NCBI GenBank assembly: GCA_963210315.1
Contig: OY723288.1
Location: 1,116,001 to 1,180,000, forward strand
From: Rhynchopus euleeides
Taxonomy: Eukaryota; Euglenozoa; Diplonemea; Diplonemida; Diplonemidae
DNA length: 64,000 nucleotides
Direction of reading: 5' to 3'
The position numbers and the translations under genes are program-made. The notes beneath the pieces were generated by a model. It was not told the DNA's origin and searched no databases. It saw nothing but the letters and a program-made list of their open reading frames with translations. Shown in pieces: positions 39,201 to 49,881 of the stretch (positions are counted from its first letter, which is position 1; every line of letters begins with the position of its first letter).

Positions 39201-40198
39201 CACTGCTCGCCCCCCCCCCCCCGGGGGGGCACAGGGCGGATGGCAGGGATATCCCATTTTCATATATCCCGCTGGGTATCCCACATGTCCTGGTTGCATG
39301 CCTGTCCTGACAATACTCCCGCAAGCAATCAGATGTTGCAAAGACATAAGACTCAGAGACGCTGTGGACGATGACACCAATAATCAGAGATATGATTCCT
39401 GCCTCGAATGGAGCCTGGCCTAGGCAACTGGTGCAGTTGTGACACCAACAGAAAGAGCCACAGAGAAAGAGAGGGTGCTAGGTTGGTGCTGACTGAGTCT
39501 GAACTAGAAGAGGGCAGAGATGTGTGTCTTGTCAGCGGACTCTCGGACGAAGTGGGATGACGCATGTGAGCGTCGTTTTGCCCAGAATAAAGGCTAATTG
39601 ACGTACAAACAGGCCCACAGGAGATGGGCTGCAAGTTTGAGGGTCAAAAATATCCTTTCTCGGAAGAGAACGGGTCTGGTGGACCCTGCCCCCGATCCAG
39701 AATGCACCCCCCCACACCCCTCGGCATTGCCAGACACCAAAAACCCTGAAAATAGATGCCCACTGTTCGCAAAAATCTGAACATCTCTCCCACAGGGACG
39801 GCCCAGGTACCAAACCTAGGCAGAAAATTTTGACGTCGCAAAAAAGCCTCTGGAGGTGCCATGAGGGGGTCTGGTGTGTCGGATAGGGGGTGATATCGGT
39901 GTTCTGGGGTGGTTGGTGGGGTTTTTGACGGCCGGTACGTCAAAAGAAGTCGATGTTCAAAAATGTGGTGTTTCTCACGCTTTTTAAAGGGCATATACCC
40001 CCCCCTACCCCCCCCCCCCCGTGTCATGCGCGTAGGAAAATGTTGTGCCACGTAGAAAGCTCCGGGGGAAACACACACAGCGTAAAATAGCAATCCCTGC
40101 GATTGCAAAGCCCCCCCGGGACTCCGCTGTTGAAAACCACATGTTGGGCACCAGCGCGGGGCCTTTTGGTACAGTCAATATCCACACCCTCTCCAGGC
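39201..40198. other. intergenic region, no gene seen
   Basis: Begins with a palindromic C14/G7 run (39209-39230). The remainder lacks a supportable frame; a second C-rich run is at 40000-40020. Confidence 0.5.
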
Positions 40199-40200
40199 AG
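40199..40200 (+). promoter_or_regulatory. putative spliced-leader acceptor AG (DysF gene)
   Basis: CACACCCTCTCCAGGCAG, 33 nt before the ATG at 40233; AG at 40195-40196 is an alternative. Confidence 0.45.
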
Positions 40201-40232
40201 TGCAGTGCAACCAGGCTGGTGGCCTGGCCGCG

Positions 40233-41030
40233 ATGTCGTCGGGGTGGGAGGTTCTGGAGGGGCACGGGTTAGGCAAAATAGAGCCGGCATCCCGCAGCAC
40301 ACTGTATGCGTCAGAGCACACGGCGCGTGCGATGGCGCGGGCTGTGGGCTACACAGCGTGTGTGATGCGGCGGAACGGCGACACCATCGAGTCGCTGTTC
40401 TACCGCGGCAACGGTGCGGACCTCTGGAAGAAGCGCCGCCCCGAAGCGGGCAGCAAGCTCGTCATCAACCTCGTGGCAAACGACACGACCTGTGCCGAGG
40501 AGAGCTGGGAGATCGTGGATGCGGACGGGACGGAGAACGTGATCGTTGCCTCCTTGTGCCGCCACCAGGACGAGAAATCCCCAGCATACAAAGAGAACCA
40601 GGAGCGCCTCCGCAACCACCAAGCCATGACTGATGAGTTCTGGGCAGACCTCGCCTCCGCACCCCCGCTCCAGCCCTCCAACGCCGTTGTGGTGTATGAG
40701 CACGAGCGTTGGATGCCGCTGTTCGGCTGGACACCAGCACCGTTCTTCCAACGAGACCCCTCCCACTATACCTACCACGATGGCACCCTGGCGCCGAAGC
40801 TCGCGCTGATCTCCCCGCCACGGGGGACTGAATGGGAGACAGACGGACCGAAGTCCCGCTGGGTGTGCAGCAGCACCCTGAAGGGCGGATGGGAGTACTC
40901 CCTCGACTTCAGCATCACGCCCTACCACTCTGCGTGCCGCCTGACAGACATTGTCAGGCGGCGGTGCTGGATGCGGTACTACCGCACACCAGCTGCCCCG
41001 TCCTCCACAGGCGAGAACAGCAGCGACTGA
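40233..41030 (+). CDS. dysferlin (DysF) domain protein, peroxin Pex30/TECPR1-like module
   Basis: Encodes 265 residues. The C-terminal ~100 residues (from ~158) are a dysferlin domain: VVVYEHERWMPLFGW, then PPRGTEWETDG, GGWEYSLDFS and IVRRRCWMRYYRTP. These correspond to the DysFN ...E-RW-PL-GW... and DysFC ...GW-Y--DF...RRR-W-R... signatures. DysF domains occur in peroxisomal peroxins (Pex23/Pex30 family), dysferlins and TECPR1, where they bind membranes or lipids. The N-terminal ~70 residues (WEVLEGHGLGKIEPASRS, HTARAMARAVGYTACVMRR) are a compact PAN/apple-like segment I cannot name. No transmembrane helix is visible, unlike Pex30, so a soluble membrane-associated protein is more likely. Single exon; the start is the first ATG after the acceptor. 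Confidence 0.82.
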   Translation: MSSGWEVLEGHGLGKIEPASRSTLYASEHTARAMARAVGYTACVMRRNGDTIESLFYRGNGADLWKKRRPEAGSKLVINLVANDTTCAEESWEIVDADGTENVIVASLCRHQDEKSPAYKENQERLRNHQAMTDEFWADLASAPPLQPSNAVVVYEHERWMPLFGWTPAPFFQRDPSHYTYHDGTLAPKLALISPPRGTEWETDGPKSRWVCSSTLKGGWEYSLDFSITPYHSACRLTDIVRRRCWMRYYRTPAAPSSTGENSSD

Positions 41031-44000
41031 ACTAAACACGCCCCAGCCAAACAGCGCTGTGAGTAGCGGGTGGTTGGGTCCCCCAGCCACCCTTTCTCGG
41101 GTCCTGGCCAGGGGGGGTGGGGGGACGGTGGTGGGGAGGGGAAGGGGAAGGGGGAAAAGGCTTCTCTGTGAGGGAAACGAAAAAAATGGCTGGAGTCGTG
41201 CAGGATCATTCGCGAAGAAATACGAAAGGTAACCGAGAAGAGGTTTTTTCGTTGATCGCACGACACGCACAGAAAATTTTGCCCTGCGGAAGTGTTGGTG
41301 TATGATTGGCAGGCGCATAAGACTGTGTGACGGCAAGCACCTAGCATTTTCCGAATCGCCTGGCGGAATCGCTGCATTTCCGCCCTACAAGAACCTTGTT
41401 GGGAGGAAAATAATCCCGAAAGCCCCCACACCCACCCACCTCCCATACCACCCCACCCCTCCTGTCCCGGGTGCTTCCCTTTCGTCTTCTCGGGTTCGGG
41501 TTTTCCGCTTCTCAAAATTGGGCCAGCCCGTGCCCCGTGGTCAGTTGCTTCCAGGGAGAGCTCAGTGTGTTGTCGCGAAGCCGTGGGCCTAGCCCGTATC
41601 CTTCGGTGGGGTGGCAATGGGGGCAGACCTGATGTGTGCTTCTGTTGAGTGGGCGTGGGGGGAGGGAGGGAGGGGGGGGAGGGTGGGGTTATGCAGTCTT
41701 GGGTTGGGGATGGGTGGATGGGTGGGTGGGGGGTCCAGACTCTCAGACCTTCCTACCTCGTATCTGGTGATCCATCCCCGGAAACACCCGTTCTTCTTGG
41801 TGGGGAGTTTTTTTTTTGTATTCTGTGGCACACTCAAACCGGGGCTGCAGCAGCCCACAGCCAGTCCAGAGAGGGGGGGCGGTTGGTGGAGCAGTCTTTG
41901 ATGAGTGCTCTTGATGAGGGTTGGCGGAAATATCGGAAAGATGGGTGCTGGGAGGGGGTCTCAGGATGGGGAGGGGGGGGGGGGGAGGGGGGCTAAACCC
42001 GTGCCCACCCTCACACGGTGGTCTCCCCCGCATGTCCACCTCCCACCACTCTTCCTGCTGTCCTCTCTGTCCTGCCGTTTCATTTATTCGGCGATATCCG
42101 TTCCGGTGTGACATATCTCTTTTTTTTCAACGAATTCGGACCCCACCCCCCACTCCCCCTCCCCCCCCGCGCCCACTCCTCTTCGTGCAACTCTACTATC
42201 TCTGATGGCAACTCATCCCCTGATTGTCTCCAAGCCCAGAGCCCACCCACGTATCCCACGTGGGTGGACTGGGCGGTTGCTTGTCGCCCCAGCACTGGTG
42301 TGACCTAACGCTCCTTGCTGTGCCCAGCTTCGCGGAGAACCGACATCACACCAGGCGAGGTGGCGAGCGTCCCAATCCAACAAGCTGTCAGTTCTGTGTA
42401 GCTGTACAGGGGCCTCCTGTTGGTCGGGGTTAGTTCAGTCGCGCCCTGCAGCGGCTGTACCCATGGTGCGAGGTAGAAGGGGGGTGCCTTAGCTTTTCTC
42501 CCCCCCCCCCCTTACACGGGGACTTCGCTGGGCCCCACAGGCCCCGAAACTGTGCGCGGCCTAGCTGTGTTGGAGGCTGGCTATAGGGGCAGTGATAAAA
42601 ATGTTGCAGCCCTGAGGGCATTCGCTGCGGATTGTGTTGTCTGCGCTTGTCTCTGCCCTGGCTAATAAGACAAAGCTGGCTACAAAACAGTTGGCCAGCA
42701 GAGGAGGTGCGAACAATACGTTATCAGGCTCCGTTTCTTTTGATACCTTGCTTCGATTCGAAAAAAATTCTCTTGGTGCTGCGGTCGCTCAGAGCAGAAA
42801 CAGAGTGCCAACACCCCCCCCCCCCTCACAGAGCGCACCCCGCCACAAGCCATGGGTGCTGTGGGATCCATCGAGGTGCATCCATGCCCTACCCTGCTCC
42901 ACACTCAATACAACACCCCTATTTCGCCTTCTTTCTGCACCTGCGGTGAGCTCAGTTTTTCCTCGTTTCTTTGGTGGCCCTTCCCTTCGCGCCAAGGATA
43001 CAGGGGCGCGTTCGAAGCCCAGATGACATGACGTGTGGGTGGGTTCGGTGCGCCCCAGTGGCGATCGCGACACATGCAGGGAGTGCACCGGGCCTGATGC
43101 AACACGGGAATGTTTTCATCGAAAAATGTTTCTTGCCAAAACGGGGGGTGGGGGGGTGGGGGTAGGGGGGTGTCTTCCACTATCGACAGGGGTCGCCCGC
43201 AAAAAACGATTTTCTCTTTCTCCGATGTAAGGGGTGAAGGAAACGCGCCAGACAAAAATGAAAGCGCAAGGCCAACTCTCCACCTTTTGGCCATGCACTT
43301 ATTTTTTTTGCCGCCACTTTCTTTTTTTTTTGCCGAAATCCAGCGGTGCAGCTGTTTCTTAAATCCGGAGGGTGTTCCTCGCTGTTGCCCGAACACCTCC
43401 ATCACAAAGCACCTCCAATCCGGTGCCATATCCACACCCTGTGTGTTCGCACAGGGTGTGTCTGCATGTGTGCCCTGCCTGGGTCGTTATCACCTCTCTC
43501 CTTTGTGTATGTCTTTGGTATTCCGTGCCCCTGTTTGCACTGGCGATACTTCCTCCTTTTGTCCGCATACCAATGTCTCGCCTGTGAAAACGGAGAAGTT
43601 GGTGTGGGGGTGGGGTGGTGGAGGAGGGATGCACCTGTCGACCTCTGCGGCCTCCAAACCCCCAGATGCACATTGCCTGCCTGGTCCGCAACTCCTCTCT
43701 GGAGAGACTGTGGGGGTGGAGGAGGGTGTTCGGCAGAACTGCTCGCAACACACGGCCATCCCATCCCACCAAGGCCCCACACCCCCAGGGGCTGCCGGAA
43801 GTACAGCCAAAAAAAATCGTTCAAATCGAAGCACTAACCTCTCACCCCCCACCCCCCCTCGGGTCGACTCTGTGTCTATACTTCCTCACCCACCCACCCC
43901 GTGCCTCAGATCTACTTCAGACCTACCTGCATTTAGAGTGCAGGGAGGTCTGAATCAATCCAACCATATCTTTTTTTTCTCGACGTTTCTACCCCACCTG

Positions 44001-44832
44001 CCTTCGCCCCCCACCCCCCCTGTGGCGGCGAGTCTGCTGTCCTCTGCGTTTGTCAAAAGATATACCTTTTCTGAAATATGTTCTGTCTAGCTCCCCGTCA
44101 CGCAGACGCCTTGCGCCGGAAAAGAGATGTGTGTCATGGAGATTGTGTTGCACCGCAACGCCCTGGGGGTTCTAAGAGCCTCGGGAGTAAGGTGTGGTCT
44201 GTGTCTGTGTGTGAGAGCCGTAAGAGGGGTCCTGAACACCTCATAATCAGCTGTGGCCACCCCCAAGCCCACCCACCTCCTCCCCTATCCTCCATCTATA
44301 TGCATTGTCACAGCAGCGCCGCTAGGCATGTCAGTAACACCTTCTCCCTCACCTTGCGCAATGTAGCACACCGAATCATGCCACATGACACAACACGTTG
44401 AGATTTGGTGTTTAGTGGAAGTTGGATTATTGAGTGAGCTCAGATGATGCCTCCGCTGTCGTGCACAGCACAGAGATGAGAATGTTTTTTTTTGCAGTCG
44501 TGTCGAGCACACCAAACATCTCCCTCCCCTGATTTTGATTTGATATCCACTGTCGCATAATGGGCAAACACACATCACATATCACACACCCTCCTTCTAC
44601 AGTCTCGTCGGAGCCACTTCTCGGCACATACAGCGACACAACTAGCACAGGGGGCCATCCTCTTTGCGTTTGCTCTCTTGGGAGCCACATCCCCTCATCA
44701 ACTTCCCCAAAATTTTTCATCTTGTCTCTTCTTCCAACTCTCACATCGTGTACCCCCCTACACACACACACACACGCAACACGCCTGTGTCCCCCCCCCT
44801 GATTTCCCCCTCCCCTCCCGTTGGGTTGGCGC
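41031..44832. other. long intergenic region, no gene seen
   Basis: About 3.8 kb. Frequent C- and G-runs (41640-41730, 41950-41995, 42500-42520, 43141-43170) and CT/CA simple sequence; open frames are low-complexity. A short hairpin with CAGACCT/AGGTCTG arms lies at 43919-43953. Confidence 0.5.
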
Positions 44833-44834
44833 AG
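44833..44834 (+). promoter_or_regulatory. putative spliced-leader acceptor AG
   Basis: A pyrimidine-rich stretch (44791-44822) is followed by TTGGGTTGGCGCAG. The first ATG is at 44946, 111 nt away; closer AGs also exist. Confidence 0.35.
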
Positions 44835-44945
44835 GAGCCGCTTTTCGCAGCCTCTCCAGCCCACCGAGGGTTTCCCCTCACCCCGTTGCCCCAAGTCAGC
44901 GAGACGATACCGCCGGCAGGCAGCGGCAGCAGCAGCTGTAGGACA

Positions 44946-45371
44946 ATGCGTGTGATGACGGTTGAGCGTGCCCCTCACTACGAGGAGATGCTGACGGCTG
45001 CGGGAGGGAGCTACAAATACAACTACGTGGCGCTGCGCATGCTGCTGCACGAGGCGCGGAAGTGGGACCGCAAGCAGTGCATTTCGGTGGGGCTGAAGGA
45101 GACAGACACGAAGTGGCGTTTCATCCTCCACCAGGTGACGACTGCGGAGCTCAGGGGCGCCAGCCCGCGCGCGATCCGCGCGGATCTGGCGACGCGCTAC
45201 CCCTTCCTGGGTATGCTGACGGAGGACCAGATGACTGAGACGGCTGCGCGCAAGGAGCAGCTGATCGCAGCCATCAACCACTCCCGCATGTCCTCCGCCT
45301 CGTCGGACAGCGCGGCTTCGACACCCTCGACACCGCCGCTCTCCCCCACAACCATGCTCTGCGACGAATGA
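44946..45371 (+). CDS. hypothetical protein (141 aa), unknown function
   Basis: Encodes 141 residues beginning MRVMTVERAPHYEEMLTAAG. Residues ~1-105 have ordinary globular composition with predicted helices (YVALRMLLHEARKWDRKQ; SPRAIRADLATRYPFLG; MTETAARKEQLIAAINHS). The last 30 residues are Ser/Thr/Pro-rich. No family recognised. Third-position GC preference resembles the neighbouring genes, and the ATG is the first after a pyrimidine tract and AG, supporting a real gene. It is the last probable host gene before the repeat-rich right third. Confidence 0.72.
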   Translation: MRVMTVERAPHYEEMLTAAGGSYKYNYVALRMLLHEARKWDRKQCISVGLKETDTKWRFILHQVTTAELRGASPRAIRADLATRYPFLGMLTEDQMTETAARKEQLIAAINHSRMSSASSDSAASTPSTPPLSPTTMLCDE

Positions 45372-46553
45372 GCTGTGGCAGGAGATGGCGGAGCGTGACT
45401 TGGCTGAGGGGAGGTGACGGCGGTACTCATCGCCCCCTCCCTGACGTGGTGGGGATCTGCTGCCGCCAGGGCGTCCTCTGCGTTGGTGGGTGTTTCCGGA
45501 GAGGAGATGGTGGTGTGGTGTGGGCCTTTTGGGGCAAAAAAAATAGGGCTCGTGTGTGGCAGCACTGCAGGCTTTTGTCGGACAAGCTTTGTTTTGCCTG
45601 GGGTGATTATATTGTGCTCTAAAGCGCGGAAAAAGCGGGTACGACACGATGCTTGCTGCAGGCTGCCGAGAAACTGGGCCCCGCTCTACAATAGAAAGCT
45701 CACCAAGCCACTATCGATCCTCCGTCCTATGCCTGTTGCTGGATCAAGATGAACACGTGTGATCATCACACACAGTGCACAACGCAAGAGAGAAGAGGTA
45801 TTAAACAAACGTCATCCCTGTCCTTCGACTCGGGAAACGGATGAACCAGGCGGGCGGGTGGCTGGCCTTCACTCTGTTGACATCGATCAAAAGGGGTTGG
45901 AACCAACCCGGCCCAGCCACGGCCCCCACCCGTATCTTTTTGCGCTGGGCGAACAGAAAACGCATGACTCGGTAGGGGAAGGGGGAAAAGTTTGGCCTTT
46001 CTCCCTCTGGTGGTTGCGGAGGAGGCGTACTGCCAGTAGGGTGAAGGAAAATGTTGGGGGGGGGGTATGGGGGGGGTACGTCGCAGATATGACAAAACGT
46101 TCTGTTCCTGATATTTTATCGCTGGCTTACAGCCAGCCGCCCCGTTCCTCTCCTCCAGCCCCCCCCTCCCCCATCCCCCAACATGATTCTATACTTTCCA
46201 CACAAAAAAAACTATTGGCCACTCTTACTCGACGAATTAACTGCATCTTTTCTTTCATCTTTCCCCACTTGATAGCCAGGCCATTGAGGCACCTTTGTCG
46301 CTACCGTTTGTCACTTTGATTGTATCGTTCGCTTTGTTGATTGTTGGCCCGCCTGGCTTGGTGCATGTGGGTCGGTTGGGGCGTCTCACCCCGACCGGAC
46401 CAAACGCGCCGTGCCGACGGGCCAGACATGAAAATACATCTTTTTTTTCCTGTGTTTATCAACAAGTCGCTTGCCATGGTAAAACTGTTTGGATCACGTC
46501 CCAAAGAAATGTCGTTCATATCGTTCAGAGTATCGTTCGTTCAATTTTTTGGA
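45372..46553. other. intergenic region, no gene seen
   Basis: No supportable coding frame between the 141-aa gene and the assembly gap. Confidence 0.5.
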
Positions 46554-46753
46554 NNNNNNNNNNNNNNNNNNNNNNNNNNNNNNNNNNNNNNNNNNNNNNN
46601 NNNNNNNNNNNNNNNNNNNNNNNNNNNNNNNNNNNNNNNNNNNNNNNNNNNNNNNNNNNNNNNNNNNNNNNNNNNNNNNNNNNNNNNNNNNNNNNNNNNN
46701 NNNNNNNNNNNNNNNNNNNNNNNNNNNNNNNNNNNNNNNNNNNNNNNNNNNNN
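46554..46753. other. assembly gap (200 N)
   Basis: Exactly 200 unknown bases, probably a placeholder of arbitrary length between contigs. Apparent open frames crossing it are meaningless, and order/orientation across it is uncertain. Confidence 0.99.
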
Positions 46754-49652
46754 GACCGTGCAGGCTTTTGCAGGATTGGGGGTGGGATGAGAGATTCCTG
46801 GGCTGATACCATCCTAGTCCGTCGAGCCGAGGTCAGTTTCTGAGCAAAGATGTTCTGTAACCCCTTCCCAATAGGGAAACCCCTGCAGAAAAACTAAGGT
46901 CTTAGAATTAAGAGGTTAAAACGCGGAATCTCTTAATAAGGTCTGAATATATCCATGAACTCTTGTTTTGAACATTCTCTTGGCCCCACGTGGGACATCC
47001 TTGCTGTGGTGATGGTGTACTATACTGGCTTACCGAATTGTAGGAGGCTATGGGCGGCTCTTTTCACCCCGCCATAAGAAACACCGCGTCCTTCGAATCG
47101 TTCAAAAATCCTGTTGCGATATCCTGCTGCGCCAATCAGGCAGACTAGACTGCACGGGGGCCTAGCTCTCCCGGGAGATGTGCTTGTCGAAGCCACAATA
47201 AACAGCCCCTCTTCATCGTCTATATTACACAACCCCTGCACCATTCCAGCCTGACCTGAAGAGTGCGGAGGGACGACGTCTCGCCCATGCGTGCTGCGTA
47301 CATGCTGCACTGCCTGAGCAGACGCGTGAAAAACATGAACCTGTGGTGCGCAGTGGAAAAAGTCCATTGCTGACACCGATATATTGCCTGAACAAAAGAT
47401 AGGACTGTGCCCCGCTCTCCGTCGTAAACCCCTGCGTCTCAGTGTTGTGGTGGTGCTAGTGGGAGATATCTCCCGTGCCCCACGCGCCCTCTTCCCCGAA
47501 TTAGAAGGTGCTGGCCTGGTCAGGCAGAACGGAGGGTTCTTGGCCGACCCAACCCGGACCAAAGAGTGTTCAAAATGAATGCCGTGCGGCTAGAACCCAG
47601 GACAGCGGCCCCCGCCTCTCACGGGGGCTGCGAGGGCCAATAAAAGCCGTTCGAATTGTTCAGCATGCCTGGAGGGGGAGACAGGGGAAGGAGTGAAGCG
47701 TTTAGTGAAGGAATGTGCTGGAGTGCGGTGTTAGTGATGCTGCATTTGCTTTTAATGTTGTTCAAAAAACCCCTCCCCCTTTCCCCCTCCCGACCCCAGG
47801 AGCACACCGTGCTATTGCAGGGCTGAACCCTGTGGCTGGTGCAACTGGCGGTGCGGTTTATTGGATATTACCTATGACGTGACTTCAAAAAAAAGGATAC
47901 ATCCCACGAACCTGCTTGCGGGGGGAGGGGCGTCAATGGGACAGATCAATCTTGCTTGTGATTGTCGGCACCAACTAATAATGAGGGCAGGGCCACCCGC
48001 GAGGCAGAAACCCCTTCTGCCTTTGCGGCCGTGGCAATGTGACTGTCGGATGCAACGAATTATGTCACCTCCGCTTCTGCCGTTGCTGTGTTGTGCAGAC
48101 TGTATTTACTTTTGAAAAAAATAGTTTAAATTTTCTGATGATGTCATGTTGTTCATCTCGAGTTGGCCAACCCCCCCCCCCCCCATTATTTGTCCCATGA
48201 GGCATTCTTGGCATTCTTTTCTATCTGCTCGTGCCTACGCAGTTCTTTTTCCACATCAGTTTTCTCATCCGGCAAGCTGCAATGGCGCCCCAACAGGACA
48301 AACCACGGGGGCAACTGAAACAGCCCGATGTCGCCTCCTGCGTACATCAGGCCTGCCCTGCTGCTGGCAAAGATCTCTTTTCCACTTCATGATGATTAAA
48401 TCTCCATCGCCCTCCTTCAACCGGGCGTGCCCTCCTGCAGCCTGTGAATTTCAGGTGCCAGGCAAAAAAAAACGCCCACTTGAAGAGGGTGGGTGGAGAT
48501 GTGGCTTGTCAGGTCTGTTCTTCCTGCACTGAACAAGGGACACACGCCCGGATCCGCTTGAGCATAGAGCTTTCAGGTGATCGTGGCAGCTGCCCAACAT
48601 TGATGTCTGTTGGATGTCTGGGGTGGTGGTGGTGTCTGCGTTGCGGCCAACACCCAGACATGATGCGAGCATATTCTGCAAAAGGCAAGGTTTGCCTGCC
48701 TGTGGGCAGAAGAGACACATGTTCTGGTTATTATGTCTGTGAATCTCGTCCGTGGCAGCGTTCAGCTTTCTGCATGCGCCACAACGGGCACACGTTCGGA
48801 TTCAAAAAGGCCCCCATGCGAGTCATGGCGGTGCTGCTCTCATATTTTCTTGGCCAGGACGCATCCAGGTGCCTGGGTAAGGCTTCAGGTTGCAGGTCCT
48901 ACCCCCTCGGAAAGCTTGTGGATTGGGTGATTCCCTCCCTCCCCGAAGCGCTGATTGGCGCTCCTTCAGGGGTCCTAGACATCCACAGAGCAGGCAAGAA
49001 GCAATTTATTATGAATGCCAACGCAACTGCCCCCCCTCCCCCCTTTTTTTGGTTCTCGAGCATGCTGTGAATCCTGGTCAGTCTTCAAGGGTTGTGGCCG
49101 CCACGGCACCAACCCAAAGCAAGAACGCAAGCTCTTTTCAGAGTTTTCTGCACGTGTGCCCCTGGTGCACGTTTGATATGATCCACTCCCCAATATTTTC
49201 CTGATCGGTCAAGCCTGCTCAATTGTCTGGTCCTTAAGATACCCCTATTTCGTTTGGGCAAGCGGCAGGGGTGCCTGTGTGTCTGTATCTGTGTTGTGTG
49301 CTGTGTAACAAATCAAAACTAAAAGCAGATGGTCCAGCCTTGAACCGTCTAAAACACCCTCCCCCCCCTCCAGCATCGCACCCTCAAGGATCACCCAACA
49401 CGGCGTGACACCGGTTTCGACGTGCATGTGTAGCCGCATTCAGAGATAAATTGGTGCGTCACCACAAGGCAAACGAATACTCTCCCGGAGGGGTCCTGGC
49501 AGCACCTCTTCCGTGCACACCTGCCGTGTGTGCGAATGGGTGTCAACTGTTTCCTCAGTCAGCACAAGGTTACAGCATATAGCCCACACCAACACCGCCC
49601 CACCCCACCCAGTTATGTATTTTGAACTCCCATCGCCCCAAGGATGCGAAGC
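46754..49652. other. intergenic region, no gene seen
   Basis: About 2.9 kb, less GC-rich than the left part. One 17-nt word (GCCGTTCGAATTGTTCA, 47646-47662) recurs at 54536-54552, and a weak copy of the 74-bp repeat lies near 48750-48805. No convincing gene. Confidence 0.5.
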
Positions 49653-49740
49653 CTGTATTTTTTGTGTATTTTTTATGTGTATTTTTTGTATTTTTTGTAT
49701 TTTTTGTATTTTTTGCGGGCCAAAAAATACAAAAAATACA
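49653..49740 (+). repeat. TGTATTTTTT decamer array with inverted end
   Basis: About six TGTATTTTTT-type units (some variants), then GCGGGCC and two inverted units (AAAAAATACA). It could fold into a hairpin. A related array lies at 53572-53644. Confidence 0.85.
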
Positions 49741-49881
49741 TGCATGGTGGCGTCGTACCGGTTTCGGTCACGTTTATCATGATATTTTTAAAGGTTTTTC
49801 ATTTTTTACGTGAAGTATGGAAACCTTGATGCCGCTCCAGACCGATCAAATGAAGCTTGATGGGATGGTATCAAGGTTTCG

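Noticed and set aside
42634-43026. 130-codon + strand frame
   Set aside because: Begins with TTG, soon becomes Pro/Arg-rich low complexity and spans a C-run.
46295-46843. open frame across 46.3-46.8 kb
   Set aside because: It runs through 200 N, so it has no meaning.
47020-47562. 180-codon - strand frame
   Set aside because: Open but without recognisable composition, domain, start context or acceptor.
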